From Macrococcoides equi (lineage in GTDB: Bacteria > Bacillota > Bacilli > Staphylococcales > Staphylococcaceae): a stretch of 64,000 nucleotides of DNA. How positions within the stretch are numbered: position 1 is the stretch's first letter; each line of letters starts with the position of its first letter. Location: the NCBI RefSeq assembly GCF_047425865.1, contig NZ_CP179735.1; one strand, 5' to 3'. The notes below the pieces were generated by a model. It saw nothing but the letters and a program-made list of their open reading frames with translations. It was not told the origin of the DNA and searched no databases. This document shows positions 35,918 through 44,595 of this stretch, piece after piece. Both the position numbers and the translations under genes were made by a program.

Positions 35918-36638
35918 ATTAATAAGAACTGTGAGTACAATCATTGGTTATGCTGCGATACTTACGCCAAGATTAAATAAAGTTAAATCTTCTCTAGAGC
36001 ATTATGATACTGTCGCTGAAAAAGATATTATCTCACAAATCTATCCAAAACAATGGGCAAAGAAAGTATTAAATACTGCTGGTGTAAAGGTTAACGTTTA
36101 CGGAGAAGAGGATTTTCCTTCAGGTGGCGTATTATTTGTATCAAATCATGAGGGGAATTTTGATATCCCTGTATTAATCTATGCGATTAATAAACCTTTT
36201 GGATTTGTCTCGAAAACTGAAGTAAAAAAAATTCCCTTTCTTCATAAATGGATGGACATCCTCAATTGTATCTATCTAGATAGAACAGATCGCCGCTCAT
36301 CAATTCAAATGATAAGAGATGGTGTCGCTTCTTTAAAAGCAGGACATAGTATTATGATTTTTCCTGAAGGTACTCGCAGTAAAGGAAAAGGTATGGCAGA
36401 TTTTAAAGCAGGTTCATTTAAGCTAGCTAAAAGTGCCGATGTGCCAATTGTTCCGGTTGCAGTAAAAGGTACGTCAAATATTATGGAGAAATTTGATAGT
36501 AAAAAAATTGTTCCCGGTACAGTAGATGTAACAATTTTACCTGCAGTTCATCCTGAGATTTTTAAAGAGAAAAGTTTGCAGGAAGTTTCTGAATATATAC
36601 ATGAACTTATAGAAAACGAATTGAAATCATTAGATTAA
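35910..36638 (+). CDS. plsC: 1-acylglycerol-3-phosphate acyltransferase
   Basis: PlsC makes phosphatidic acid by acylating lysophosphatidate at the membrane. The 242-residue protein has the four acyltransferase blocks: NHEGNFDIP (HX4D) near residue 77, the lysine-rich KTEVKKIPF near 101, IFPEGTRSKGKGM near 150 and VPIVPVAVKG near 174. It overlaps the end of dfrA by 8 nt, so it is coupled to the folate genes, as in staphylococci. Confidence 0.9.
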   Translation: MIRLIRTVSTIIGYAAILTPRLNKVKSSLEHYDTVAEKDIISQIYPKQWAKKVLNTAGVKVNVYGEEDFPSGGVLFVSNHEGNFDIPVLIYAINKPFGFVSKTEVKKIPFLHKWMDILNCIYLDRTDRRSSIQMIRDGVASLKAGHSIMIFPEGTRSKGKGMADFKAGSFKLAKSADVPIVPVAVKGTSNIMEKFDSKKIVPGTVDVTILPAVHPEIFKEKSLQEVSEYIHELIENELKSLD

Positions 36639-36690
36639 ACTGAGTTTTAGATCGCTGAAGTAAATAAATTTTATGATATAGAGGGATAAA

Positions 36691-37536
36691 ATGAGTAAAA
36701 TAAAATTAATTGTAGATTCTACACATGACCTACCCCAACAATTCCTTACAGATCATGGAATTGTACAGGTACCTTTAAATATTGTCATGGATGGCAAGAC
36801 ATATTTAGATCAGGAGGAAATTACTTCTGAAGAATATCTTCAAAAATTAGTAACACTCGATGAAATACCTAAAACGAGTCAACCGCCGACTGGAAAGTTT
36901 GCAGAGATTTATGAAAAGTATATAGAAGAAGGTTATGAGATATTAAGTCTTCATATGACACACCGACTGAGTGGAACAGTTGGAAGTGCTCAAGCGGCTG
37001 CTAATATGGTTGACGGTAAAGTTACTGTTATAGACAGTGGTTTTATTGCGCAATCTTACGGTTTTATTATTCAAAATGTAGCTGAATTAATCATAAAACA
37101 TAAATCTATGCAGGAAATTGTGAGTGCGATTGAAACAATGAAAAAACAATCTAAGCTATTTCTCGTTATTAGTCAACTGGATTATTTAACGAAAGGTGGG
37201 CGAATCTCAAGAGGTAAAGGATTTATAGGTGGATTAATGAATTTAAAACCAGTCGCTCAGGTCGAAGAAGGTGAAATTCGTGTGATTCAAAATGCTCGTA
37301 CCCAAAATTCAATAGTTAAATTATTAACTAAGGAAGTAGCTCAAATGGCAGAGGAATATAAGTATTTACGTATTGGCATATCACAAGCAGATGCAGAAGA
37401 GTTACTGGAAAAGATAAAAAAAGCCGTTGAACCATATACAGATGAGAAGATATCTCTGAATACTACTACACCTATAGTTTCTACACATACCGGACCAGGT
37501 GCTATTGGACTTTCTATTTTTGGTTACAATGATTAA
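36691..37536 (+). CDS. DegV family fatty-acid binding protein
   Basis: A 281-residue two-domain DegV protein that binds fatty acids, with the staphylococcal homologues acting as FakB partners of fatty-acid kinase FakA. The signature IVDSTHDLP, TSQPPTGKF and SGTVGSAQAA pattern (SLHMTHRLSGTVGSAQ) is present, as is YLTKGGRISRGKG. I cannot say whether it is FakB1 or FakB2. It lies behind plsC, which fits phospholipid supply. The end overlaps the start of ypmS. Confidence 0.88.
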   Translation: MSKIKLIVDSTHDLPQQFLTDHGIVQVPLNIVMDGKTYLDQEEITSEEYLQKLVTLDEIPKTSQPPTGKFAEIYEKYIEEGYEILSLHMTHRLSGTVGSAQAAANMVDGKVTVIDSGFIAQSYGFIIQNVAELIIKHKSMQEIVSAIETMKKQSKLFLVISQLDYLTKGGRISRGKGFIGGLMNLKPVAQVEEGEIRVIQNARTQNSIVKLLTKEVAQMAEEYKYLRIGISQADAEELLEKIKKAVEPYTDEKISLNTTTPIVSTHTGPGAIGLSIFGYND

Positions 37537-38080
37537 AATAGTACGAAGTCCAGTCTGGCTATGTCTATTTGTTCTTCTATTATTTTTAAACTTGATTTTC
37601 TTGGTAGGTTTCCTTAATTTAATGTCTGCTCCACCTTCAACAGTCAAAGCTTCATCTTCTACTTTAAATACTAATGATGAGATGATACTTTCTGAAAAGA
37701 CTATAAAGAATTATATGGGTGCATTAGACAAGCAAACGAATATTCATTTTAAAAATCATTTTATCCTAATTGATTCTAAATCTAAGTTTATGAACATTGA
37801 CATCAATACAGAGATTATGACACTACCTGAAGTAATAGCGCCAGGAGTTCTTGCTTTAAATATTAAAGAAGTAAATATTGGTGACTTACCTATATCAAAG
37901 AAAAAGTCCTTACGCATCATCAATAAATATGGTGATTTGCCTCAACAAGTTAAGTTAGATGAGCAAAATAATCGTTTCATATATGAAATAGGTATAATGA
38001 AAATTAAAAACAGTCAATTGTTGTTAACAAAAATTGACAAACATAATAGGTGGCATTTCAAACTAAAAATTAAGGAGTGA
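37529..38080 (+). CDS. YpmS family (DUF2140) membrane-anchored protein
   Basis: A 183-residue protein with an N-terminal signal anchor (LCLFVLLLFLNLIFLVGF, residues about 10-27) and an extracytoplasmic domain of the YpmS/DUF2140 family. Function unknown. The start at 37529 overlaps the degV stop by 8 nt and lacks a good ribosome site, so it probably depends on coupling. It is followed by msrA after 4 nt. Assignment is by position and architecture. Confidence 0.75.
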   Translation: MIKIVRSPVWLCLFVLLLFLNLIFLVGFLNLMSAPPSTVKASSSTLNTNDEMILSEKTIKNYMGALDKQTNIHFKNHFILIDSKSKFMNIDINTEIMTLPEVIAPGVLALNIKEVNIGDLPISKKKSLRIINKYGDLPQQVKLDEQNNRFIYEIGIMKIKNSQLLLTKIDKHNRWHFKLKIKE

Positions 38081-38084
38081 TGAT

Positions 38085-38612
38085 ATGAGTTTAGCTACAC
38101 TTGCAGGAGGGTGTTTCTGGTGTATGGTCAAACCCTTTCATCAATATCCAGGTATAAAATATGTTATCAGTGGTTATAGTGGTGGCAATGTGGAAAATCC
38201 TACGTACGAAGCGGTTTGTACGAATACAACAGGACATAGAGAGGCTGTGCAAATTGAATTCGATGAAGATGTAATTAGCTTTGAAGCGATTTTAGAAATT
38301 TACTTTAAAATATTTGATCCTACTGATAATGAAGGACAGTTTTTTGATAGAGGAGAAAGTTATCAGCCAGCTATTTTTTATCATAATGATCATCAAAAAG
38401 AAGTTGCAAATTTAGTAATAGATAAACTAAATGCATCGCATATATTTGATAAACCCATTAATACTCCAATATTACCTTTTAAGAATTTCTATCCGGCTGA
38501 AAATTATCATCAGGACTACTATAAAAAAGCACCGGCTCATTACGCGTCTTATCAAAAAGGTTCTGGGCGTAAAGATTTCATTGAAAAGCACTGGGGGAAT
38601 AATCATGCTTAA
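38085..38612 (+). CDS. msrA: peptide-methionine (S)-S-oxide reductase
   Basis: MsrA repairs oxidised methionine in proteins. The 175-residue protein has the catalytic GGCFWCM near residue 9, SGYSGG near 29 and the tyrosine region AENYHQDYY near 142. AAGGAG precedes its start. Its 3' end overlaps msrB by 8 nt, and together they reduce both S and R methionine sulfoxide, using thioredoxin. Confidence 0.95.
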   Translation: MSLATLAGGCFWCMVKPFHQYPGIKYVISGYSGGNVENPTYEAVCTNTTGHREAVQIEFDEDVISFEAILEIYFKIFDPTDNEGQFFDRGESYQPAIFYHNDHQKEVANLVIDKLNASHIFDKPINTPILPFKNFYPAENYHQDYYKKAPAHYASYQKGSGRKDFIEKHWGNNHA

Positions 38613-39036
38613 AAAAGATATTAAAGATTTAAATGAAATGGAGTATTATGTCACTCAACAAAACGGAACTGAACCACCATTTGAAAATGAGTACTGGAAT
38701 CATTTTGAAAAAGGTATTTATGTTGACAAAGTGAGTGGTAAACCATTGTTTACATCTCATGATAAATTTGACTCTTCATGTGGATGGCCATCATTTTCAA
38801 AAGCCATCAGTGATGATGAAATTATTGAATTAGTTGATAAATCGTTTGGAATGACTCGTACCGAAGTTAGAACAGAATTAAGTGATATACATTTAGGTCA
38901 CGTCTTTAATGATGGACCAAAAGAACTAGGTGGTATAAGATACTGTATTAATTCAGCAAGTATTCAATTTATTCCTTATGACAAATTGAACGAATTGGGT
39001 TATTCTGAATACATTAAAGTATTAGATAACAATTAA
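38605..39036 (+). CDS. msrB: peptide-methionine (R)-S-oxide reductase
   Basis: A 143-residue MsrB. The catalytic cysteine is in RYCINSAS near residue 115, and the resolving cysteine region is DSSCGWPSF near 57. The two zinc-binding CXXC pairs are absent (GKP in their place), as in other bacterial zinc-free forms. Start at ATG 38605 overlaps msrA. It forms the conserved msrA-msrB-crr-yozE run. Confidence 0.94.
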   Translation: MLKKDIKDLNEMEYYVTQQNGTEPPFENEYWNHFEKGIYVDKVSGKPLFTSHDKFDSSCGWPSFSKAISDDEIIELVDKSFGMTRTEVRTELSDIHLGHVFNDGPKELGGIRYCINSASIQFIPYDKLNELGYSEYIKVLDNN

Positions 39037-39082
39037 TCGGGTAGTATACTAATGAATAGTTAATTTTATAGGAGGAATTTGT

Positions 39083-39583
39083 ATGTTTAAGAAGATTTTT
39101 GGTAAAAACGATGAAGCATCAAAGACAATTGAGATTAAAGCTCCGATTTCAGGGAATTATGTAGCTATCGAAAATATTCCGGATCCTGTATTTGCTCAGA
39201 AAATGATGGGTGAAGGTTTTGGTATTGAACCGAATGAAGGTATTGTTGTTTCTCCAATCGATGGCGAGATTGTGAATGTCTTCCCGACGAAACATGCGAT
39301 TGGCATCAAGGCAACTAATGGCTTAGAAATTTTAATCCATGTGGGTCTTGAAACAGTTGCGATGAATGGTGAAGGATTTGACACAAAAATTAGTGCAGGA
39401 GATAAAGTAAAAGTTGGTGACGAACTATTGACATTTGATATTGATTTAATCAAAGAGAAAGCATCATCTGTTATTTCACCTGTGATCATTACAAATTCAG
39501 ATATTATCGATAATTTTGATACTGTAAATAGCGCATCGTTATCACGTGGTGAGTCAACAGTTTTATCTGTGAATATTAAATAA
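39083..39583 (+). CDS. crr: PTS glucose-type EIIA domain protein
   Basis: A 166-residue soluble EIIA-Glc protein. The phosphorylated histidine is in LEILIHVGLETV near residue 94, with a second conserved histidine in PTKHAIGI near 78. A single-domain EIIA (Crr-like) supplies phosphate to glucose-type EIICB permeases or acts in regulation. AGGAGG precedes the ATG. It follows msrB, the staphylococcal order. Confidence 0.92.
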   Translation: MFKKIFGKNDEASKTIEIKAPISGNYVAIENIPDPVFAQKMMGEGFGIEPNEGIVVSPIDGEIVNVFPTKHAIGIKATNGLEILIHVGLETVAMNGEGFDTKISAGDKVKVGDELLTFDIDLIKEKASSVISPVIITNSDIIDNFDTVNSASLSRGESTVLSVNIK

Positions 39584-39804
39584 TGAAATCGAATTCTTTT
39601 TATCAATATGCACTAACTGAACGAGGAGCAAAAAATGAGTTTGGCGAATTTGCAGAAGCAATTTTCAACGACTTAATGTTTCCGAAATTTACTAATGATT
39701 TTAATACACTATCAACTTATATAGAAGAATACGGTAGTGCTCAAATGTCATTATCGACATTTGATAAAATGTACGAAGCATATATAGAATGGCTTAAGTT
39801 TTAG
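39583..39804 (+). CDS. YozE family (UPF0346) protein
   Basis: A 73-residue helical protein of the YozE/UPF0346 family with a SAM-like fold, function unknown. FYQYALTERGAKNEFGEFAEAIFNDLMFP (signature F-Y-x-Y and FAE, AIFND) is diagnostic. Its ATG overlaps the crr stop (TAATG). It ends at an intrinsic terminator. Confidence 0.88.
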   Translation: MKSNSFYQYALTERGAKNEFGEFAEAIFNDLMFPKFTNDFNTLSTYIEEYGSAQMSLSTFDKMYEAYIEWLKF

Positions 39805-39835
39805 CACGTATCATTTGATACGTGCTTTATTTTTT
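39803..39835 (+). terminator. intrinsic terminator after yozE
   Basis: AGCACGTATCA (39803-39813) pairs with TGATACGTGCT (39816-39826) across a 2-nt gap, followed by a T-rich run. Confidence 0.85.
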
Positions 39836-39887
39836 GTTTTTTTATATACTTATAAAATAAACTTATATTAATTGGATGTGAAACCAC

Positions 39888-41369
39888 TTGGACCAGAAAA
39901 CGAATGAAATAAATAAAGTACATGAAGATGAAGATGTTAAACAAAGGAATAAAAACTATGTTATTTCGCCATTTAAATTTATAATGATGCTGGTGTCGAC
40001 AATAATTATTACGGCTGCAGTGACGGCATTTGCAATATTAAGTGGTAATGAAAAAATAATTACTGATGACTCTCCGAAAAGAGGAGAATTTGTTAAACTT
40101 TATCACGTCTATGACACATTAAATCAGGATTACTACAAAAATGTTAATAAGCAGGCTCTAGTTGATGGGGCCATAAAAGGTATGGTACAGGGATTAAAAG
40201 ACCCTTACAGTGAATATATGACCGAAAAAGAGCAAAATGAATTTTCTGAGTCAATGCAGGGAGATTTTCAGGGAATTGGTGCAGAAGTTGAACAAAAAGA
40301 TGATAAAATACTCATTTCCAGCCCGATAAAAGGTGCACCTGCAGAAAAAGCTGGCATAAAACCAAATGATATTATTATAGCTATAGATGGAAAGACAATA
40401 CAAGGGTGGAATACACAACAGGTCGTTAACAAAATAAGAGGAAAAAAAGGAACGGAAGTTGTTCTCACAATAAAACGCGGTACTCAAGATCCTTTTAAAG
40501 TTACAATTAAAAGAGATAAAATACATATGAACAGTGTGACTTCAAAAATATTAAAGGATAAAACGGCAATTATTACTGTGACAAAATTTCAGGAAAAAAC
40601 ATCTTCTGAATTTCATGATGCCTTACAACAAATGCATGACAAAGGAATGAAAAGGCTCGTTATAGATTTACGTAACAATCCCGGAGGTTTCCTTGATGAA
40701 GCCACTAAAATGGCAAATGAATTTTTAGAAAAAGGCGATACAATCTTATATACCGAAAATAATAAGGGTGAAAAGAAAAATTTATCAGCGACTCAGTCAG
40801 ATAATCCGATCACAAAAGATTTAAATACTGTCATTATACTTAACGAAGGATCGGCAAGTGCATCAGAAGTTTTTGCAGAAGCTTTAAGAGAGAATAATCA
40901 AGCAACGATTGTGGGTACAAAATCTTTTGGTAAGGGTATTGTTCAAACAGCGACACCTTATAAAGATGATTCTATGCTTAAATATACACAAATGAAATGG
41001 CTGACACCTAAAGAGAATTGGATACATAAAAAAGGTATATCACCTGACGTGGTTGCAAAACTTCCTGAATATACAAATTCTCAAATTTTAGATCCGGATA
41101 ATGTCATGAGTGTCGGTGAAAAAGGTAATCATATAAAATCACTGGAACTTGGATTAAAAGCATTGGGTTATAATCCTGGTAAAATAGATAACAAATTTGA
41201 CGAAATGACCGAACAAGCTGTTATTAAATTTCAAACAGATGAATCTCTTGACATTACAGGACGCGTAAGTGGTAAGACAACAGAAAAGATAACAGCACTA
41301 TTAATGAAAAAAGTTCAACATGATGATACTCAGCTTAGAGCTGCAATCAAAGAATCAAAGTCTAATTAA
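39888..41369 (+). CDS. ctpA: carboxy-terminal processing protease CtpA (S41)
   Basis: A 493-residue membrane-anchored serine protease. An N-terminal transmembrane helix covers about residues 28-50, a PDZ domain 110-195 (IGAEVEQKDDKILI and GIKPNDIIIAIDG), and the S41 core carries the Ser-Lys dyad in NEGSASASE near 320 and TKSFGKG near 345. A C-terminal peptidoglycan-binding domain follows from about 410. It begins with TTG at 39888; a GTG ten bases earlier is out of frame. Cell-envelope quality control is the probable role. Confidence 0.9.
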   Translation: MDQKTNEINKVHEDEDVKQRNKNYVISPFKFIMMLVSTIIITAAVTAFAILSGNEKIITDDSPKRGEFVKLYHVYDTLNQDYYKNVNKQALVDGAIKGMVQGLKDPYSEYMTEKEQNEFSESMQGDFQGIGAEVEQKDDKILISSPIKGAPAEKAGIKPNDIIIAIDGKTIQGWNTQQVVNKIRGKKGTEVVLTIKRGTQDPFKVTIKRDKIHMNSVTSKILKDKTAIITVTKFQEKTSSEFHDALQQMHDKGMKRLVIDLRNNPGGFLDEATKMANEFLEKGDTILYTENNKGEKKNLSATQSDNPITKDLNTVIILNEGSASASEVFAEALRENNQATIVGTKSFGKGIVQTATPYKDDSMLKYTQMKWLTPKENWIHKKGISPDVVAKLPEYTNSQILDPDNVMSVGEKGNHIKSLELGLKALGYNPGKIDNKFDEMTEQAVIKFQTDESLDITGRVSGKTTEKITALLMKKVQHDDTQLRAAIKESKSN

Positions 41370-41382
41370 TGGAGTGAATCAA

Positions 41383-42446
41383 ATGAAAATTGCATTTACA
41401 GGTGGCGGAACGATTGGCCATGTTGCAGTAAATATGGCTTTAATTCCAAAAGCATTGGAACAAAATATTGAGTGTATATATATAGGTTCAAAGAACGGAA
41501 TAGAAAAAGAAACAATCACAAAGCAATATCCCGATATAAAGTATTTTGGTATTTCAAGTGGGAAATTACGAAGATATTTCTCAGTTGAAAACGCCAAAGA
41601 TGTTTTTAAAGTACAAAAAGGCATAATGGATGCCTTAATTGTTTTAAAGAAAGAAAAACCGGATATAGTATTTTCAAAAGGGGGATTTGTAGCTGTTCCC
41701 GTTACGATAGCAGCTAAGATGCTTAAGATAAAAACGATTATCCATGAGTCAGATGTTACCCTGGACTTGCCAATAAGCTTGCATTGAAATTTGTGAATAA
41801 ATTATATACAACGTTTGAAGACACATTAAATTATGTCCCTCGTGAAAAATCTGATTATGTTGGTAGTATTATTCGCGATGATTTATTTTCTGGTGATGAG
41901 CAGAAGGGATATCAAATTACACAGTTTAATAAAGATAAAAAAGTAATTATGGTTATGGGCGGTTCGCTAGGATCAACTGTTATTAATAAGGCAGTTAGAG
42001 AAAACATTGATGTTTTACTTCATGATTATCAAATCATTCATCTTGTCGGTCGTGGAAATTTAGATATTTCTTTAAACAGACAAGGCTATTATCAAAGAGA
42101 ATTTGTTTCAACCGACTTAATGCATCTATATAAAATCACTGATATTATGATTTCCAGAGCAGGTGCTAACGCAATTTTTGAGTTTTTAGCGCTGCAAAAG
42201 CCAATGATTTTAATTCCGTTAGGAAAAGATCAAAGTAGGGGCGATCAAATTGAGAATGCAAATATTTTTAAAACGAAAGGATTTGCCCAGGTTATAGATG
42301 AGTCTGATGTGAATGGTCAAGTGCTTTTAAAAACGTTACAGAAAGTTGAAAATGAATATAGTGTAATTGTTGACAGAATGAAAGATAACAAGAGTATTCA
42401 TACAGCTGGATCGCTTTTGGAAAAAATTATTAAAGATGCACAGTAG
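41383..42446 (+). pseudogene. murG: murG with a single-base frameshift (UDP-GlcNAc:lipid I transferase)
   Basis: MurG adds GlcNAc to lipid I to make lipid II. The N-terminal half (FTGGGTIGHVAVN, KGGFVAVPV) ends in frame at 41787 after HESDVTLDLPISLH. The expected HESDVTPGLANKLALKFV can be read by restoring one base in the CCC run at 41759-41761; the rest (SRAGANAIFEF, PLGKDQSRGDQ) continues to 42446. With one base added the protein is 354 residues, the normal length. As murG is essential, this is probably a sequencing or assembly error, or a true mutation covered elsewhere. Starts at ATG 41383 behind GGAG. Confidence 0.9.
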
Positions 42447-42456
42447 GAGAGATAAT

Positions 42457-43077
42457 ATGTCGAGAACGAAAAGAATTACTTTAATTTTAATATTTAGTTT
42501 TATTTTCGGTATGATTGCATTTTTTCATGAATCTAGATTAGGAAAGTGGATTGATAACGAAGTTTATGAGTTTATATACTCCTCTGAGAGTTTTATCACA
42601 ACTTCAATAATGCTTGGTTTCACTAAAATCGGTGAGGTTTGGGCAATGATAGCACTTAGTCTGCTCGTTGTTGCATATCTTATGTTAAAAAAAATGAAAA
42701 TAGAAGCGCTTTTCTTTGCACTAGCAATGATATTATCAGGTACTTTAAACCCATTACTTAAAAATATATTTGACAGAGAAAGACCTACATTATTACGTTT
42801 AATAGATATTACTGGATTTAGTTTCCCGAGTGGTCACGCAATGGGCTCCACTGCATTTTTTGGTAGTCTCGCTTATCTTATTAAGCGTAGTGATAGCAAC
42901 GTAAAACCGTATCTTATCGGCTTATGTGTATTTACAATAATAATGATTTCATCAAGTCGTGTATACTTAGGTGTGCATTATCCGACAGATATTATTGCTG
43001 GCATTATTGGTGGGATCATCAGTATATTATTAGCTCAAACTATCTTAAATAAATTAATTGACAATCGTTCTCAATAA
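42457..43077 (+). CDS. PAP2-family membrane phosphatase (PgpB-like)
   Basis: A 206-residue integral membrane phosphatase with six helices. The acid phosphatase motifs are KNIFDRERP near residue 110 (KX6RP), PSGHAMGS near 130 and SRVYLGVHYPTDIIAG near 180. It may dephosphorylate phosphatidylglycerophosphate, undecaprenyl-PP or similar. The start at 42457 follows GGAGAG. Its last codons contain the -35 of the small RNA behind it. Confidence 0.88.
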   Translation: MSRTKRITLILIFSFIFGMIAFFHESRLGKWIDNEVYEFIYSSESFITTSIMLGFTKIGEVWAMIALSLLVVAYLMLKKMKIEALFFALAMILSGTLNPLLKNIFDRERPTLLRLIDITGFSFPSGHAMGSTAFFGSLAYLIKRSDSNVKPYLIGLCVFTIIMISSSRVYLGVHYPTDIIAGIIGGIISILLAQTILNKLIDNRSQ

Positions 43078-43085
43078 GGTATAAT
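43058..43085 (+). promoter_or_regulatory. strong sigma-A promoter of the Fur-controlled sRNA
   Basis: A perfect TTGACA (43058-43063) and a perfect TATAAT (43080-43085) with a 16-bp spacer. The -35 box lies inside the end of the PAP2 gene. Transcription should start near 43092. Confidence 0.85.
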
Positions 43086-43111
43086 AATTAGTGAAAATGA
43101 TTCTCATTTAC
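43060..43111. promoter_or_regulatory. two Fur boxes at the sRNA promoter
   Basis: GAAAATGATTCTCATTTAC at 43093-43111 matches the 19-bp Fur consensus at 16 positions and begins at the expected start point. A weaker second box, GACAATCGTTCTCAATAAG, lies at 43060-43078 over the -35/-10 spacer. This makes repression by iron-loaded Fur likely. Confidence 0.8.
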
Positions 43112-43198
43112 AGAGTTCCCCCTCTAAGTAATCATTTTCATATAACCCCCAATATTTTGCCCATATACTCCTGACTTTGCCCAGTCAGGAGTTTTTTT
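43092..43198 (+). ncRNA. isrR: isrR-like iron-sparing small RNA
   Basis: A transcript of about 107 nt starts at the Fur-boxed promoter and ends at the terminator near 43198. It contains no good reading frame. It has four single-stranded-looking C-rich patches: CCCCC at 43118, CCCCC at 43146, GCCC at 43159 and GCCC in the terminator loop at 43179. C-rich regions, Fur control by two boxes, and position between a pgpB-like gene and arlR are the features I recall of IsrR in S. aureus, which represses non-essential iron enzymes by binding ribosome sites. I could not align the sequences. Confidence 0.75.
43167..43198 (+). terminator. terminator of the sRNA
   Basis: ACTCCTGACT pairs with AGTCAGGAGT around the loop TTGCCC, followed by seven T residues. 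Confidence 0.92.
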
Positions 43199-43299
43199 AT
43201 ATTTAGTTTTATTTCTTTGTAAATTTGATACATATACATATGAATTTTTTTAGTTTCTTGATATTATTTTTTTATAACATAGAAAAAGAAGGTGCAGCA

Positions 43300-43899
43300 G
43301 TGACAATTAATGTATTTGAATCCGTTGTTTTAGAAAATGAAAGAATCAAATTAATCCCTATGCAAATTGAACATGCAAAAGATTTACATGAAATCAATCA
43401 TGAATCGATTTGGAGCTATATGCTCTTTAAAGCAACTGATATGGATTTAATGGAACAATGGGTCATTGATGCAGTGCATTTAAGAGAAAAGATGAAGTCT
43501 ATTCCTTTCATCGTCGTGATGAAGGAGACAAATGAAGTTGTGGGTTCAACTCGAATTAAAGAAATAGATTATGATAATGATAGTTGTGAGATTGGTACGA
43601 CTTGGTTTGGTGTAAAAGCCCAAAAAACCTATGTAAATACAGATAGTAAGTTTCTATTACTTGAATTTTGTTTTGAAACGTTAAATATGGTGCGCGTACA
43701 AATTAAAGCAGATGAACGTAATGAACGTTCAAATAGGGCGATTGAACGTTTAGGCTTTCAAAAAGAAGGAGTCATTCGCAAGGAACGTAATCTGGATGGT
43801 GTGCGTAGAAATTTAATCATTTATTCAATTATTGATGATGAGTGGCCCGAAGTAAAAGAAAATATTCTGCAATTGCAGAAAAGATACATTAAAAATTAG
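43300..43899 (+). CDS. GNAT N-acetyltransferase (RimJ/RimL-like)
   Basis: A 199-residue acetyltransferase of the RimJ/RimL type. The coenzyme A-binding region is in IGTTWFGVKAQKTYVNTDSK and the conserved NERSNRAIERLGFQKEG follows near residue 145. The frame is open from ATG 43225, but a GTG at 43300 preceded by AAGGTG and homology with the family start (FESVVLENERIKLIP) support the shorter start. It is 15 nt upstream of arlR. The substrate is unknown. Confidence 0.87.
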   Translation: MTINVFESVVLENERIKLIPMQIEHAKDLHEINHESIWSYMLFKATDMDLMEQWVIDAVHLREKMKSIPFIVVMKETNEVVGSTRIKEIDYDNDSCEIGTTWFGVKAQKTYVNTDSKFLLLEFCFETLNMVRVQIKADERNERSNRAIERLGFQKEGVIRKERNLDGVRRNLIIYSIIDDEWPEVKENILQLQKRYIKN

Positions 43900-43914
43900 A
43901 TAGGAGGTGTTAAT

Positions 43915-44595
43915 TTGCACAAAATATTAATTATAGAGGATGAAGAAAATTTAGCTCGATTTATTCAACTTGAATTAATGCATGAAAAATATGAAGTGGT
44001 CGTCTTGCACGACGGTGAGAGTGGGCTAAAAGAAGCAATCGAAAATGATTATGATTGTATTCTGCTAGACTTAATGCTACCCAATATAAATGGGTTGGAA
44101 GTATGTCGAAAATTACGTAATGTTAAAGATACACCAGTGATTATCATCACTGCCAAAGGTGAAACGTATGACAAAGTTATTGGTCTTGATTATGGTGCTG
44201 ATGATTATATCGTAAAACCCTTTGATATTGAGGAACTATTAGCAAGAATTCGAGTTATTCTGCGACGCAATTATCATTCTACAACGATTAATGAGAATGA
44301 AAACATATTAAAAATTAATGATATGTTAATTAATCTGGATGCCTTTACGGTTACTATCAATGATGTGGCAATAGAGCTAACGAAGACTGAATTTGAGTTG
44401 TTGAAAGTGCTCGTTGAAAATAAAAAACATGTATTGACGCGTGAGCAAATTTTAACGAGTGTATGGGGTTATGAAAGTGAAGTAGAAACTAATGTTGTCG
44501 ATGTATATATCAGATATTTAAGAAATAAACTTAAACCATTTCAATATCATAAAATTATAGAAACTGTCCGTGGGGTCGGGTACGTGATAAGATGA
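43915..44595 (+). CDS. arlR: response regulator ArlR
   Basis: A 226-residue OmpR-type response regulator. The receiver domain has the phosphoacceptor aspartate in CILLDLMLPNINGLEV near residue 52, DEE at the N-terminus, the threonine in IIITAKG and the lysine in YIVKPF. The winged-helix DNA-binding domain spans about residues 130-226. It starts with TTG at 43915 after an AGGAGG site. In staphylococci ArlRS controls adhesion, autolysis and virulence genes. It overlaps arlS by 4 nt. Confidence 0.93.
   Translation: MHKILIIEDEENLARFIQLELMHEKYEVVVLHDGESGLKEAIENDYDCILLDLMLPNINGLEVCRKLRNVKDTPVIIITAKGETYDKVIGLDYGADDYIVKPFDIEELLARIRVILRRNYHSTTINENENILKINDMLINLDAFTVTINDVAIELTKTEFELLKVLVENKKHVLTREQILTSVWGYESEVETNVVDVYIRYLRNKLKPFQYHKIIETVRGVGYVIR

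Noticed and set aside
41784..42446. Stand-alone glycosyltransferase beginning at ATG 41784
   Set aside because: It is the C-terminal half of MurG; the start lies inside conserved sequence and has no ribosome site.
43225..43299. Upstream extension of the GNAT gene
   Set aside because: The hydrophobic stretch has no homology to the family start and no ribosome site; GTG 43300 is better placed.
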